The position numbers were made by a program, and so were the translations under genes. 64,000 nt of DNA, taken from NCBI RefSeq assembly GCF_024508315.1, contig NZ_CP101987.1:3534001-3598000 (forward strand), given 5' to 3'. This DNA comes from Cellulomonas xiejunii. GTDB lineage: Bacteria > Actinomycetota > Actinomycetes > Actinomycetales > Cellulomonadaceae. This document shows positions 17,395 to 24,883 of this stretch, piece after piece (the stretch's first letter is position 1; each line of letters starts with the position of its first letter). Under the pieces are notes generated by a model. The model was not told the origin of the DNA. It saw nothing but the letters and a program-made list of their open reading frames with translations, and searched no databases.

Positions 17395-18848
17395 CGCGCA
17401 CCTCCCTCGTGGCTCACGGGGGCCGTACCGCGCCGGAAGACGGCCATCTGGGTGGGCGGGCCGACCTCCGGGTCGTCCGGCCCGACGGGCAGCAGCGTGA
17501 CCGCGTACCCGTGACGGTCGGCAGCGGTGTGCACCCAGGCGGCGAACTCGGCGCGCGTCCACTCGAAGCGGTGGTCGTGGTGGCGCATCGTGCCCGCCTC
17601 CAGCGTGGGGTACCGCACGTTGTGCTCGGCGTTGGGGGTGGTGACGACGAGCGTCGCGGGCGCGGCGGCGCCCAGGACCGCGCGCTCCAGCGCTGCGAGG
17701 CGCGGCGGGTCGACGTGCTCGATCACCTCCATGAGCACCGCGGCGTCGAAGTCGGCGACGCGGGCGTCACGGTAGGTGACGGAGGAGTGCGCGAGCTCGA
17801 TGCGCCGGCGCTGACGTTCGGGGAGAGTGTCGAGGTGGAGCCGCCGGGCGGCGGTCGTCAGGGCGCGCGCCGAGACGTCGACGCCGAGGAGTCGCTCGTA
17901 CGCCGGGTCGCGCAGCAGCTCGCTCAGCAGGGCACCCTCGCCGCACCCCAGGTCGACGACGCTCCGCGCGCCCGCGTCCCGGAGCTGGGCGACGACCGCG
18001 TCGAGACGCTGCCGGGCCAGCGGTGGGGTCGTCGGCGCGGCTGTGTCCACCGCGGCGTCCTCGGGCTCGGCGACGGCGTCGTCCACCGTCTCCGGGCGGG
18101 CGTCGTCGACCTCCGCGAGCCGCTCGATGGCCGACGTCGCCAGGCTGGTGCGGTGGGCGAGGTACCGGCGCGCGATCTCCTCACGCGCCGGGTGCGCCGC
18201 GAGCCACCCCTCCCCCGCGCGCACGAGCTTGGTGACCTCGTCGGACCCGACCCAGTAGTGCTTGCTCGCGTCGAGCGTCGGCAGCAGGACGTACAGGTGG
18301 CTGAGGGCGTCGGCGACGCGCTGCGTGCCGGTCAGGCGCAGGTCGACGTAGCGCGAGTCGCCCCACGCGGGGACCGTCGGGTCGAGCGGCACGTGGCGCG
18401 CGTCGACCTGCCACCCCAGCGGGGCGAACAGCCGGACCGCGGCCTCGACGCCGCCGCGGCACGGCACGGCCGGGACGTGCACGTTCAGGTCCCACCGCCG
18501 CGCGGGCAGCTCGGGGCGGAGCTCGCAACGTCCGGTCATGGCCGTGCGGAACACCTTGCCGAGCGCGACCGCGAGCATCGAGGAGGCCGCGTACGGCCGG
18601 TCGTTCACGTACTGCGCGAGGCTGAACGCGACGTCCCGCGGTGCGCTGCGGCCCTTCTGCCGGACCAGGCCGACCGGGTCGACCTCCAGCAGCAGCGCGA
18701 CGGTGCAGCGCTCGTCGCTCGCCTCGGGGTAGAAGACGTGCGCGACCCCGAACGACTGGTCGAACGCCTGGACCCGGCCGGGGTGCTTGTGCAGCAGGTA
18801 GCCGAGGTCGGCTGCGTCGGGGCCGGCGGCGGACAGGGTCAGGAGCAC
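17391..18848 (-). CDS. hen1: 3'-terminal RNA ribose 2'-O-methyltransferase Hen1
   Basis: A 485-residue bacterial Hen1, GTG start. The N-terminal half (to about 240) is the Hen1-specific domain that activates the Pnkp ligase. The C-terminal half is a SAM methyltransferase with VVDLGCGEGALL (about 297-308), the metal-binding and catalytic EVIEHVD (about 370), TPNAEHNVRY and HHDHRFEWTRAEF. It methylates the ribose 2'-OH at the 3' end of cleaved RNA before ligation, so that the repaired site resists a second cut. The stop overlaps the pnkp start. The upstream gap to 19030 holds no other gene. Confidence 0.96.
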   Translation of the reverse strand: MLLTLSAAGPDAADLGYLLHKHPGRVQAFDQSFGVAHVFYPEASDERCTVALLLEVDPVGLVRQKGRSAPRDVAFSLAQYVNDRPYAASSMLAVALGKVFRTAMTGRCELRPELPARRWDLNVHVPAVPCRGGVEAAVRLFAPLGWQVDARHVPLDPTVPAWGDSRYVDLRLTGTQRVADALSHLYVLLPTLDASKHYWVGSDEVTKLVRAGEGWLAAHPAREEIARRYLAHRTSLATSAIERLAEVDDARPETVDDAVAEPEDAAVDTAAPTTPPLARQRLDAVVAQLRDAGARSVVDLGCGEGALLSELLRDPAYERLLGVDVSARALTTAARRLHLDTLPERQRRRIELAHSSVTYRDARVADFDAAVLMEVIEHVDPPRLAALERAVLGAAAPATLVVTTPNAEHNVRYPTLEAGTMRHHDHRFEWTRAEFAAWVHTAADRHGYAVTLLPVGPDDPEVGPPTQMAVFRRGTAPVSHEGGAR

Positions 18849-19030
18849 CGGCGGATCCTCGCACGCAGGGCATCACGCTGTCCGGCGGTTTGCCGCCCGT
18901 CCCCCGGCCGGACGCGACTACCCGCCGGTGACCCGTGCCCGCAGCGTCGGGACGCCCGGCCCGGCGAGCTCGTCCAGGTACGGGCCAGGCGCCGCTGCCC
19001 GGTCGTCGGGGCGGTCCGCCGCACGTCGCG

Positions 19031-19690
19031 TCACTGGTCGTCCCGCTCACCGGCGACGGGCGCGGCCGCGAAGCGGGAGGCCGCGGCCCCTGCGAGCCGG
19101 TCGGCGGGCACGGGCCGTCCCGAGACGACGAGGAGCAGGTCGACGGCGTCCGCCTCCAGGTCCTCGCCGGCACCCCACGTCCGCCCGCTGCCCCGGTCGA
19201 CCAGCCGGACGCCCGCGACGCGCTCGCGTCCGCCACCGAGGGAGACGCGCGTGCGGAGCTGGTTCTCGAGCGCGAGGACGACCGCCCGGGCCGGGTAGGC
19301 GCCCGCGAGACCCAGCGGCCGGCGGACGTCCTCGCCGTGCACGACCGCCTCGACCAGCCGCGTCGCGAGCGGAGCCGGTGGGGTGCGCCGCAGGTCGGCG
19401 ACCTGCCGCAGCGCTGCAACCGTGTCCTGCGGGTCCGTTCGCCTCTCCCGGGCGACGCCGGTCCGGTTCGCGCGGTCGAAGTCCCCACGGGCGGCCACCA
19501 TGTCCCGCACGAAGGCCAGTCGCCCGGTGCGGGCCGTGTCGACCAGGTGCGCCAGGACGTCGTGGACGTCCCACCCGGGACACAGCGACGGGACCGCCCA
19601 CTGCTCTTCGCGGAGCCCGGAGAGGTCGTCCGCGAGGCGCAGCCGCTCCTCACGGACGGTCTGCCAGACGTCTTCCGCCTGCGCGCGCAT
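19031..19690 (-). CDS. Maleylpyruvate isomerase family mycothiol-dependent enzyme
   Basis: A 219-residue DinB-like four-helix protein of the MDMPI family, typical of actinobacteria that use mycothiol. Conserved features are the N-terminal VREERLRLADDLSGL helix, PSLCPGWDVHDVLAHLVD with the metal-binding histidine, and LVEAVVHGEDVRRPLG with a second histidine. A C-terminal SCP2-like domain ends the protein. ATG 19690 is chosen because the family starts just before this helix; the frame extends further upstream into the AbiE promoter region. The gene diverges from abiEi. The true substrate of this paralogue is unknown. Confidence 0.85.
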   Translation of the reverse strand: MRAQAEDVWQTVREERLRLADDLSGLREEQWAVPSLCPGWDVHDVLAHLVDTARTGRLAFVRDMVAARGDFDRANRTGVARERRTDPQDTVAALRQVADLRRTPPAPLATRLVEAVVHGEDVRRPLGLAGAYPARAVVLALENQLRTRVSLGGGRERVAGVRLVDRGSGRTWGAGEDLEADAVDLLLVVSGRPVPADRLAGAAASRFAAAPVAGERDDQ

Positions 19691-19745
19691 GGGCCTCCTC
19701 GCCACTACTGATCGAGCGCTCGACCGGACGGAGCTGGCCTCGAAA

Positions 19746-19782
19746 ACCGTACGCATATACGGTTACGTGTGTACGCAAACCG
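19746..19782 (+). promoter_or_regulatory. Putative AbiEi operator upstream of abiE
   Basis: A perfect 6-bp inverted repeat ACCGTA-N6-TACGGT spans 19746-19763. It is followed immediately by a looser inverted repeat built from CGGTTAC and GTACGCAAACCG. These lie 20-55 bp before the abiEi start. AbiEi proteins are known to repress their own operon by binding inverted repeats in the promoter, so an operator is the natural reading. The same stretch also lies upstream of the divergent mycothiol-enzyme gene. Confidence 0.55.
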
Positions 19783-19803
19783 GGAGAGGTAGGAGGCGAG
19801 CTC

Positions 19804-20388
19804 GTGGGTGTTGTTGACATCCTGCCTGCGCACCCGTTCACCGCGCGGGAGGCCAGGGATGCCGGGGTAACCGAGCACCGGCTGTACGCCCTGCTGAACG
19901 ATGGCGTCCTGGAACGCATCGGCCACGGCCTGTATCAGCGGACCGACGCGGAGTACCCCGTCGACCTGGACCTTGCCCCAGCCGCGAAGCGCGCACCGCG
20001 CGCGACTCTGTGCCTGACGAGCGCGCTCGCGCACCACGGACTGACCGACACCATCCCGCACTGGATCGACCTGGCCCTACCGCGCGGCACCCGCAAGCCA
20101 CGCGTTGAGAACGTCCGGTGGCACCTCTTCGACGTGGACACGTTCGACATAGGCCGGTCGACGATCCCCGTGCTGGGGACTCCGTTCTCCGTTGGGATCT
20201 ATTCCCCGGAGCGGACGATCGTCGACTGCTTCCGACTCCGGGACGTGACCGGGTACGAGATCGCCATCGAGGCGCTACGGAACTGGCTACCCAGGAGAGG
20301 GTCGAACCCCGTCGCGCTCCTGAACATCGCCCAGCAGCTCCCGCGCGCTCAGACGCCCGTCCGTGACGCCCTGAACTACCTCTCATGA
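19804..20388 (+). CDS. abiEi: Type IV toxin-antitoxin AbiEi antitoxin
   Basis: A 194-residue AbiEi antitoxin. GTG 19804 is preceded by AGGAGG at good spacing. Residues about 1-50 form the winged helix (FTAREARDAGVTEHRLYALLNDGVLERIGHG is its core region); the C-terminal domain carries LTSALAHHGLTD, IDLALPRGTRKP and YSPERTIVDCFRLRD, all typical of the family. AbiEi represses the abiE operon and counteracts the nucleotidyltransferase toxin without binding it stably. The stop overlaps the abiEii ATG (ATGA, 20385-20388). The antitoxin is intact, but its partner toxin is broken (see the next entries). Confidence 0.93.
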   Translation: MGVVDILPAHPFTAREARDAGVTEHRLYALLNDGVLERIGHGLYQRTDAEYPVDLDLAPAAKRAPRATLCLTSALAHHGLTDTIPHWIDLALPRGTRKPRVENVRWHLFDVDTFDIGRSTIPVLGTPFSVGIYSPERTIVDCFRLRDVTGYEIAIEALRNWLPRRGSNPVALLNIAQQLPRAQTPVRDALNYLS

Positions 20389-20813
20389 GAGCCACGCAGG
20401 TTTACGCCGCGCTGCAAAGAGAGGCGCGCGCACGGGGACGCCTCGCCCAAGAGGTCATGACGCTGTACGGGCTGGAACGGTTCCTGGCGCGCCTGGCGGA
20501 GACCGAGCACGCCGAGGACTTCGCCCTGAAAGGTGGGGTGCTGCTCGCCGCGTACCGGTTGCGCCGGCCGACCCGTGACATCGACATGCAGGCCCTGGAC
20601 TTCCCACTCGACGAAGCGCACATGCGCACCGTGGTGCAGCGGGTGGCAGCGGTGACCAGCGCGGACGCCCTGGTCCTGGACAGCGACGCGGCGACCGTGA
20701 GGAGGATCCGCGACGAAGAGGAGTACGACGGGCTCCGGCTCACCGTCCCCGCTTGCTTGCCAGGAGCTGCGTGGGGTGCGGTGTGCTGGGTGACGGCGAA
20801 TCGTTCCCGCTGA
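20385..20813 (+). pseudogene. abiEii: AbiEii nucleotidyltransferase toxin, N-terminal part (split gene)
   Basis: A 142-residue frame that matches only the first 40% of a normal AbiEii of about 300 residues. It contains the nucleotidyltransferase core LKGGVLLAAY then RRPTRDIDMQ, and runs in good homology to about LRLTVPACLPG (near 20760). After that the frame continues for 18 unrelated residues and stops. The missing C-terminal half is found 2.4 kb downstream at 23185-23778. The gene has therefore been interrupted by an insertion or recombination, and the toxin should be inactive unless the truncated piece retains some function. Confidence 0.88.
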
Positions 20814-21121
20814 TCGACGGGAGGTACCGGCGTTCGGGGTGTCACCGGTGCTTCAACAAGCGCAAGAAGCGCGACCGCGAGGAGCGGGGCATCGGGTTAC
20901 CTCCCCCGCGCCCGGCCAGCCACCTGCAGGTGAACCGTCACATCGCGTGGTCCCAGGCCGACGACGACTACCTCCGTCAGCATCTGCCCGTCGACGAGGT
21001 TGAGGACATCGCCAAGGCGCTGGGGCGGTCGGTCAACGCGATCTACATCCGCCGTGCCGCGCTTGGGCCGGCGTCGATGCGTATCCGGCACCGCATCGCG
21101 CAGCCGTGGAGGATCGGTTGA
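20753..21121 (+). CDS. Small zinc-finger plus HTH-like protein of mobile-element type
   Basis: A protein of about 122 residues starting at TTG 20753 or a later codon. Two CxxC pairs (SCVGCG near the N terminus and GCHRCF about 20 residues on) suggest a treble-clef zinc site. The basic KRKKRDREE follows, then a helix-turn-helix or SANT-like segment (SQADDDYLRQ, VEDIAKALGRSVNAIYIRRAALG) as in phage GcrA-type and HNH-associated proteins. It begins exactly where abiEii homology ends, so it belongs to the inserted DNA, and its native start may have been lost at the junction. Function unknown. Confidence 0.65.
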   Translation: MLARSCVGCGVLGDGESFPLIDGRYRRSGCHRCFNKRKKRDREERGIGLPPPRPASHLQVNRHIAWSQADDDYLRQHLPVDEVEDIAKALGRSVNAIYIRRAALGPASMRIRHRIAQPWRIG

Positions 21122-21204
21122 CCCCGCTCCGCCGACCTGCCTAAGGCACATCCAAGTACTTCGTTATACAGCGCCCCGGGGTTACGTCGGGCTGCCGCCA
21201 ACGC

Positions 21205-21465
21205 TCAGTCAGACGTCGGACCCACCGTCCGGCTCATGTAATCGCGCATGACCGCCGCCATGAACGCGCGCTCGGACATGTGGGCGACCTGTGCTGCCGC
21301 AGCCAGGATGTCCACGGATAGCGCGTGTCGGCCCGTTAGCCGGCCTGAGACGTAGCCTGCGCTGCGGTCCAGAAGTCGGGCCACTGCGCGCATCGACACG
21401 GCGCGTTCCGACATCACTGCCAACACGGAGGCGCACAAGTCATTGTTGAGGTCGCTCATGGGCAT
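21205..21465 (-). CDS. Small HTH protein, tandem copy 2
   Basis: An 86-residue Xre-like protein (MPMSDLNNDL...). Core: SMRAVARLLDRSAGYVSGRLTGRHALSV, a helix-turn-helix that reads as a minimal Cro/CI-type DNA-binding domain. Its ATG overlaps the stop of the upstream copy (TGATG), which indicates translational coupling. It is roughly half identical to that copy over its whole length, so the pair arose by duplication. Such short regulators are typical of actinophage and integrative elements. The target operator is unknown. Confidence 0.72.
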   Translation of the reverse strand: MPMSDLNNDLCASVLAVMSERAVSMRAVARLLDRSAGYVSGRLTGRHALSVDILAAAAQVAHMSERAFMAAVMRDYMSRTVGPTSD

Positions 21466-21704
21466 CAGACGGACGTCGATCCGAACATCCGGCGCGTCAC
21501 CTCGGCCAAGAATGCGACTTCGCCGACGTGAGCAACGGCTGCCGCCCCCTCGATGATGTCCATGGATAGCGCGTGCTTCCCGGTGAGTCTGCCCGAGACG
21601 TAGTTCACGCTGCGGTCTAGGTGTCGGGCCACCGCGCTCATCGACACGCCATGGTCGGACATCGAGGCTCGCACGGAGGCGCACATGTCTTCGTTGAGGC
21701 TCAT
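21465..21704 (-). CDS. Small HTH protein, tandem copy 1
   Basis: A 79-residue protein (MSLNEDMCASV...) with the core SMSAVARHLDRSVNYVSGRLTGKHALSM, aligned without gaps to the neighbouring copy. The signature YVSGRLTG(K/R)HALS is shared exactly. It is the promoter-proximal gene of the pair. It may bind DNA alone or as a heterodimer with its paralogue. Located in the DNA that separates the two abiEii halves. Confidence 0.72.
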   Translation of the reverse strand: MSLNEDMCASVRASMSDHGVSMSAVARHLDRSVNYVSGRLTGKHALSMDIIEGAAAVAHVGEVAFLAEVTRRMFGSTSV

Positions 21705-21795
21705 GGGCCTCAGAGTGTCATCCCGACGCGGGTCGATGGTGTCGTCCGTCGGCGCGCCCCGCCCGACGCCATTCGTGCGGTAGCAGAAACGGGAG

Positions 21796-22011
21796 GTGTC
21801 GGGTGCGCTTGAGTGGCTGCGGGAGAACCGCTACCTGCTGACCGGGTGGTTCTGGATCGCGGCGACGGTGCCGACGCTGCTGTGGCTGAAGGACTCCGTG
21901 CTGTGGGTGGCGCTGATGAGCTTGTACGCCAACGCCGCCACCGGGTTCGCGGCCAACGAGGCACGGCGAGCCCGGAAGAACGCCGAGCCGGTGGCACCTG
22001 CCGAGCAGTAG
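21796..22011 (+). CDS. Small two-pass membrane protein
   Basis: A 71-residue protein with GTG start 21796 (GGGAG just upstream). It has two hydrophobic helices (LLTGWFWIAATVPTLLWL and VLWVALMSLYANAATGF) and a charged C terminus (NEARRARKNAEP). Size and topology resemble phage or plasmid accessory membrane proteins, including small holins, but no lysis genes are near. Function cannot be assigned. Confidence 0.55.
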   Translation: MSGALEWLRENRYLLTGWFWIAATVPTLLWLKDSVLWVALMSLYANAATGFAANEARRARKNAEPVAPAEQ

Positions 22012-22090
22012 GGCCGGCGCTGAGCGAACGAAGCGGTCACCCGCGCCGTGATGGCTCAACCCGAGGTTGTGGCGTGCCGACACCTACGGC

Positions 22091-22396
22091 ATGACGACAT
22101 CGAGCGGCGGAGCTGCCGACGGGTGGGCCAGCGGACCATCGGTGCCCCCGGGGACTGAGCACATCGCCATCGAGCTCGGCGCCGCCCGTGAGCGCGTGGA
22201 GTGGTTGGCCGTTCAGAACCGGAAGCTCGAGGACGACGCGCGCGAGTACCAGGGCGCGGCGGAGCGGTACTTCACGATCACGACGAACATGCACACCAGC
22301 CTGGTGGCCTGGCGGATGGCGGCACTGGTTGGGCTGGCGATGGCGGGGCTGTTCGGGACGCTCGTGTTCATGCTCATGAGCCGCCCGCCCGCGTGA
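22091..22396 (+). CDS. Small membrane-anchored protein with coiled coil
   Basis: A 101-residue protein starting at ATG 22091. A Gly/Ala/Ser-rich N terminus leads into a heptad-like helix (IELGAARERVEWLAVQNRKLEDDAREYQ, about 28-60), then one C-terminal transmembrane segment (MAALVGLAMAGLFGTLVFMLM). No family recognised. It probably belongs to the same mobile DNA as its neighbours. The 250 bp after it, up to the cellulase fragment, contains nothing I can support. Confidence 0.55.
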   Translation: MTTSSGGAADGWASGPSVPPGTEHIAIELGAARERVEWLAVQNRKLEDDAREYQGAAERYFTITTNMHTSLVAWRMAALVGLAMAGLFGTLVFMLMSRPPA

Positions 22397-22645
22397 CGCG
22401 GCGGTGTCTGGCAAAGGTGGGTCCCGCCGGCCGGCGCAGGTAGCGTCTCGCCCCATGACGCACGACACGGGCGGGTAGTCACCGTCTCCGGGCCCGACCA
22501 GCAGCGTCGTAGCTCGCTGCGCGCCTCCAGCGCCGAGGTCGATCGTCTTGGGCATGAGCTACCTGGCTACCGCTTCGTCTCCCCTGACACCCCTGCCGGC
22601 GTCGCTGCGCGCAAGGCGCTCACGGAGGGGGCGCCTGGGTGACGC

Positions 22646-23175
22646 CCGGCTGTTGTCGGGGGCTGCTCAGGGTGGTGCGGCGCGCTGGCTGACGGACTCC
22701 GGCACCCCTACGGGCCGTGTGGGCGCCGCGGTGGCCGCGTACGTCGAGCAGGCCCAGGTTGTTGGCCAGACGCCAGTCCTGGTGCCGTACGCGGTGCCGA
22801 ACCGTGACAACGGGTCGCACTCGGCCGGCGGGTACCCCACCAGCGGGTACATGGCCTGGACGGTGGAGATCGTCGAGGCGCTGCGGGGTTCGCGGGCCGT
22901 GGTGCTTCTCGAGCCTGATTCTGCTGCAGGCGACGCGGGCACCGGTCCCGCAGAACCGGTACGCCCTGCTGCGGACGGTGGCGTTGACGTACAAGGACGC
23001 TGGGGCTGAGGTGTACCTCGATGCAGGCTCGTCGAACTCGTTCGACTGGGGGCCGAACTCTCGCGCGGGCATCGCGGAGCGGCTGGTCGCCTCAGGCGTG
23101 CAGGAGGTCGCCGGGTTCTTCACCAACGTCGCGAACTTCCAGACGACGGCCGCCGAGGTGGCGTACGGCAACCGC
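22646..23175 (+). pseudogene. Glycoside hydrolase family 6 cellulase fragment, frameshifted
   Basis: Two overlapping frames together match an internal part of a GH6 endoglucanase. The first (to about 22915) has ARWLTDSGTPTGRVGAAV, the loop VPYAVPNRDNGSHSAGGY with the catalytic-acid aspartate, and VVLLEPDS. The match continues in another frame with APVPQNRYALLRTVALTYK, VYLDAGSSNSFDWGP and FFTNVANFQTTAAEVAYGN. One indel near 22910-22930 separates them. The N-terminal signal region and about the last third of the domain are absent, and no binding module follows. This is a non-functional remnant wedged against the abiEii 3' half. Confidence 0.82.
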
Positions 23176-23184
23176 GCGGGTGCA

Positions 23185-23778
23185 CACGTTCGAGTTCCCG
23201 CTCAGGCTCGACATCTCCACCGGGACCCCATCTGGCCCTCGCCCCAGCGCGTGGACCTGCCCGCAATCCTGGGCGGGCATGTGACCGTCCTCGGGCACCC
23301 GCTGCCAACTGTCGTCGCGGAGAAGACCGTCACGGTCCTCCAGCGCGGAACGACGAGCACCCGGTGGCGCGACTACGTTGACGTTCGCGGCCTGTCCCGC
23401 ACGTACCCGTTCCTGGCCGGTGACCTGCGTTCAGCAGCGCAAGCAGTCGCTGACCACCGGCAGGTCGAGCTCGGACCGCTCGCCGCCGTGACGGCCGGGT
23501 ACGGCGACGTCGCCCAACCGAAGTGGTCCGCGTGGTTGCGGACCAACGACATGACTGACCTTGCCGAACCGGTCCTCAATGACCAACTCGCGGCCATCAC
23601 CGCGTTCGTGGACCCCGTGTACGACGGGACCGTCAACCACGCCGCCGCGTGGAACCCTACGACCGGGATGTGGGAGCCGGGGGACGCCCAAGCCAGCGGG
23701 GAGTTCCGTCGATGGGCCGCGTCGCAGAAGTCGCACGGCGGCCCGAGTGGCAGGCGTGGCTCGCCCTTGGGGGCGTGA
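23185..23778 (+). pseudogene. abiEii: AbiEii nucleotidyltransferase toxin, C-terminal part (split gene)
   Basis: This segment supplies the missing second half of AbiEii. PLRLDISTG lies in one frame up to about 23223 and DPIWPSPQRVDLPAILGG in the next, so one G seems lost. Then follow the conserved VVAEKTVTVLQRGTTSTRWRD and the C-terminal helices to PVYDGTVNHAAAWNP. The diagnostic AEK...RG...TRWRD block is fully preserved. It has no start of its own. With the left fragment at 20385-20760 it reconstructs nearly the whole toxin, which proves that the intervening DNA is inserted. Confidence 0.85.
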
Positions 23779-23810
23779 ACCTTCCCTGACGGGGGCGTCG
23801 TTCGCCGTAC

Positions 23811-23833
23811 GAACTGCTACCAGAACTGCTACC
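23811..23833. repeat. Tandem 11-bp repeat GAACTGCTACC
   Basis: Two perfect copies of GAACTGCTACC, at 23811-23821 and 23823-23833, are separated by a single A. They lie between the end of the abiEii remnant and the 3' end of the tRNA-Ser gene. They may be a recombination scar or binding site at the edge of the accessory region; nothing further can be said from sequence. Confidence 0.45.
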
Positions 23834-23914
23834 GCCGCCCGGCCGGCCACCCGCAGCCGCGACGACGAAGGGCCCGCCACCCACATCGCTGCAGGTCACG
23901 GGCCCTTCATCCGG

Positions 23915-23999
23915 CGGAGGATGGGGGATTCGAACCCCCGAGGGCGTTAACCCAACACGCTTTCCAAGCGTGCGCCATAGGCCACTAGGCGAATCCTCC
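23915..23999 (-). tRNA. tRNA-Ser (anticodon GGA)
   Basis: On the minus strand a class II tRNA folds with acceptor GGAGGAT/ATCCTCC, D arm, anticodon stem ACGCTT-GGA-AAGCGT (anticodon at 23963-23965), a long serine-type variable arm and the T arm GGGGGTTCGAATCCCC. The discriminator base is G as expected for serine. CCA is not encoded. The 3' end points to the accessory DNA at lower coordinates, the geometry of a tRNA used as an integration site, although no integrase or second att copy is visible here. Confidence 0.97.
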
Positions 24000-24078
24000 T
24001 GGTGCTGCACGCTCCGCGTGAGCGGGCGTACTGCGGGTAGGAGTCTAGCCGAGGAACGTGCGAGCCCCGGACGCACCC

Positions 24079-24777
24079 TCACGGCTCGATGCGCACGTCC
24101 GCCCCCCGCAGCTGCGCCCGGAACCCGTCGCGCTGCACCGTCACCTCCCGCAGCACCAGGCCGTCCGGCACGCCCTCGATCTCGTGCTCGATCGTGACGA
24201 GCTCGCGCGCGAGCGCGCCGAACACGTCGGCGAGGAACGCCGGCCCGCCGATGTCGATCGTGCGCGGCTCGATGACGAGACGTCCCGCGCTCACCGTCAC
24301 GGTCCCGGTCGCCTCGACGTCCAGCACCCGCCCGAGCCCTTCGAACGACCGGTGCACCGCCGCCTGGTCCGGGCTGCCCGCGACCGGACCGACGCGCACG
24401 TCCGACCCGATCTGCCCCGCGACCAGGGCGAACGGCACCGTCGCGTCCACCGTGAGCTGCCCGGCGACCAGCCCCGACGCACCGGTGCGCACGTCCGCGC
24501 CCGTGACGACGACGTCGCGCAGGGTGCCGTCGGGCGTCGCCAGGGTGTCGGCGTCCAGCGTGAGCCCGTCGAGCCACAGGTCACCGTCGGCGAGGTCACC
24601 GGGAGCCGGCTCCGCCGCGCTGCCGGCCCCCGACGGGTCGGCCGGCGGCGACGCGTCCGGCGCCGCCGAGGACGCCGACCTCGTCGCAGCGAGCACGGCG
24701 ACGACCAGCAGCAGCGCCAGGACCAGCACCGCGATCCCGGCGCCGACCAGCCCGTCCCTCACCCGCTGCCGCTGCAT
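24079..24777 (-). CDS. DUF2993 (LmeA-like) membrane-anchored lipid-binding protein
   Basis: A 232-residue protein with a single N-terminal membrane helix (GLVGAGIAVLVLALLLVVAVLA) followed by a Ser/Ala/Pro linker and the DUF2993 fold. The domain shows LWLDGLTLDADTL, VVVTGADVRTG and the late GLVLREVTVQRDGFRAQLRG. Family members related to mycobacterial LmeA bind phospholipids outside the membrane and influence envelope glycolipids. ATG 24777 is used because the charged MQRQRVRD precedes the helix. It is a single gene, divergent from the DUF4287 gene. Confidence 0.82.
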   Translation of the reverse strand: MQRQRVRDGLVGAGIAVLVLALLLVVAVLAATRSASSAAPDASPPADPSGAGSAAEPAPGDLADGDLWLDGLTLDADTLATPDGTLRDVVVTGADVRTGASGLVAGQLTVDATVPFALVAGQIGSDVRVGPVAGSPDQAAVHRSFEGLGRVLDVEATGTVTVSAGRLVIEPRTIDIGGPAFLADVFGALARELVTIEHEIEGVPDGLVLREVTVQRDGFRAQLRGADVRIEP

Positions 24778-24883
24778 GGTGGCAGTGTGTCCTGCCGCCG
24801 CCCGACGCACCCGGCGAGCCACCCGATGACTCCACGCACGTCCGCGGGTCTACCCCCGCACCACCACCAGCGAGGAGCGCGCC

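Noticed and set aside
20753..23185. Insertion sequence or prophage as the cause of the abiEii split
   Set aside because: No transposase, integrase, terminal inverted repeats or target duplications are visible; only small element-type genes and a cellulase fragment are present.
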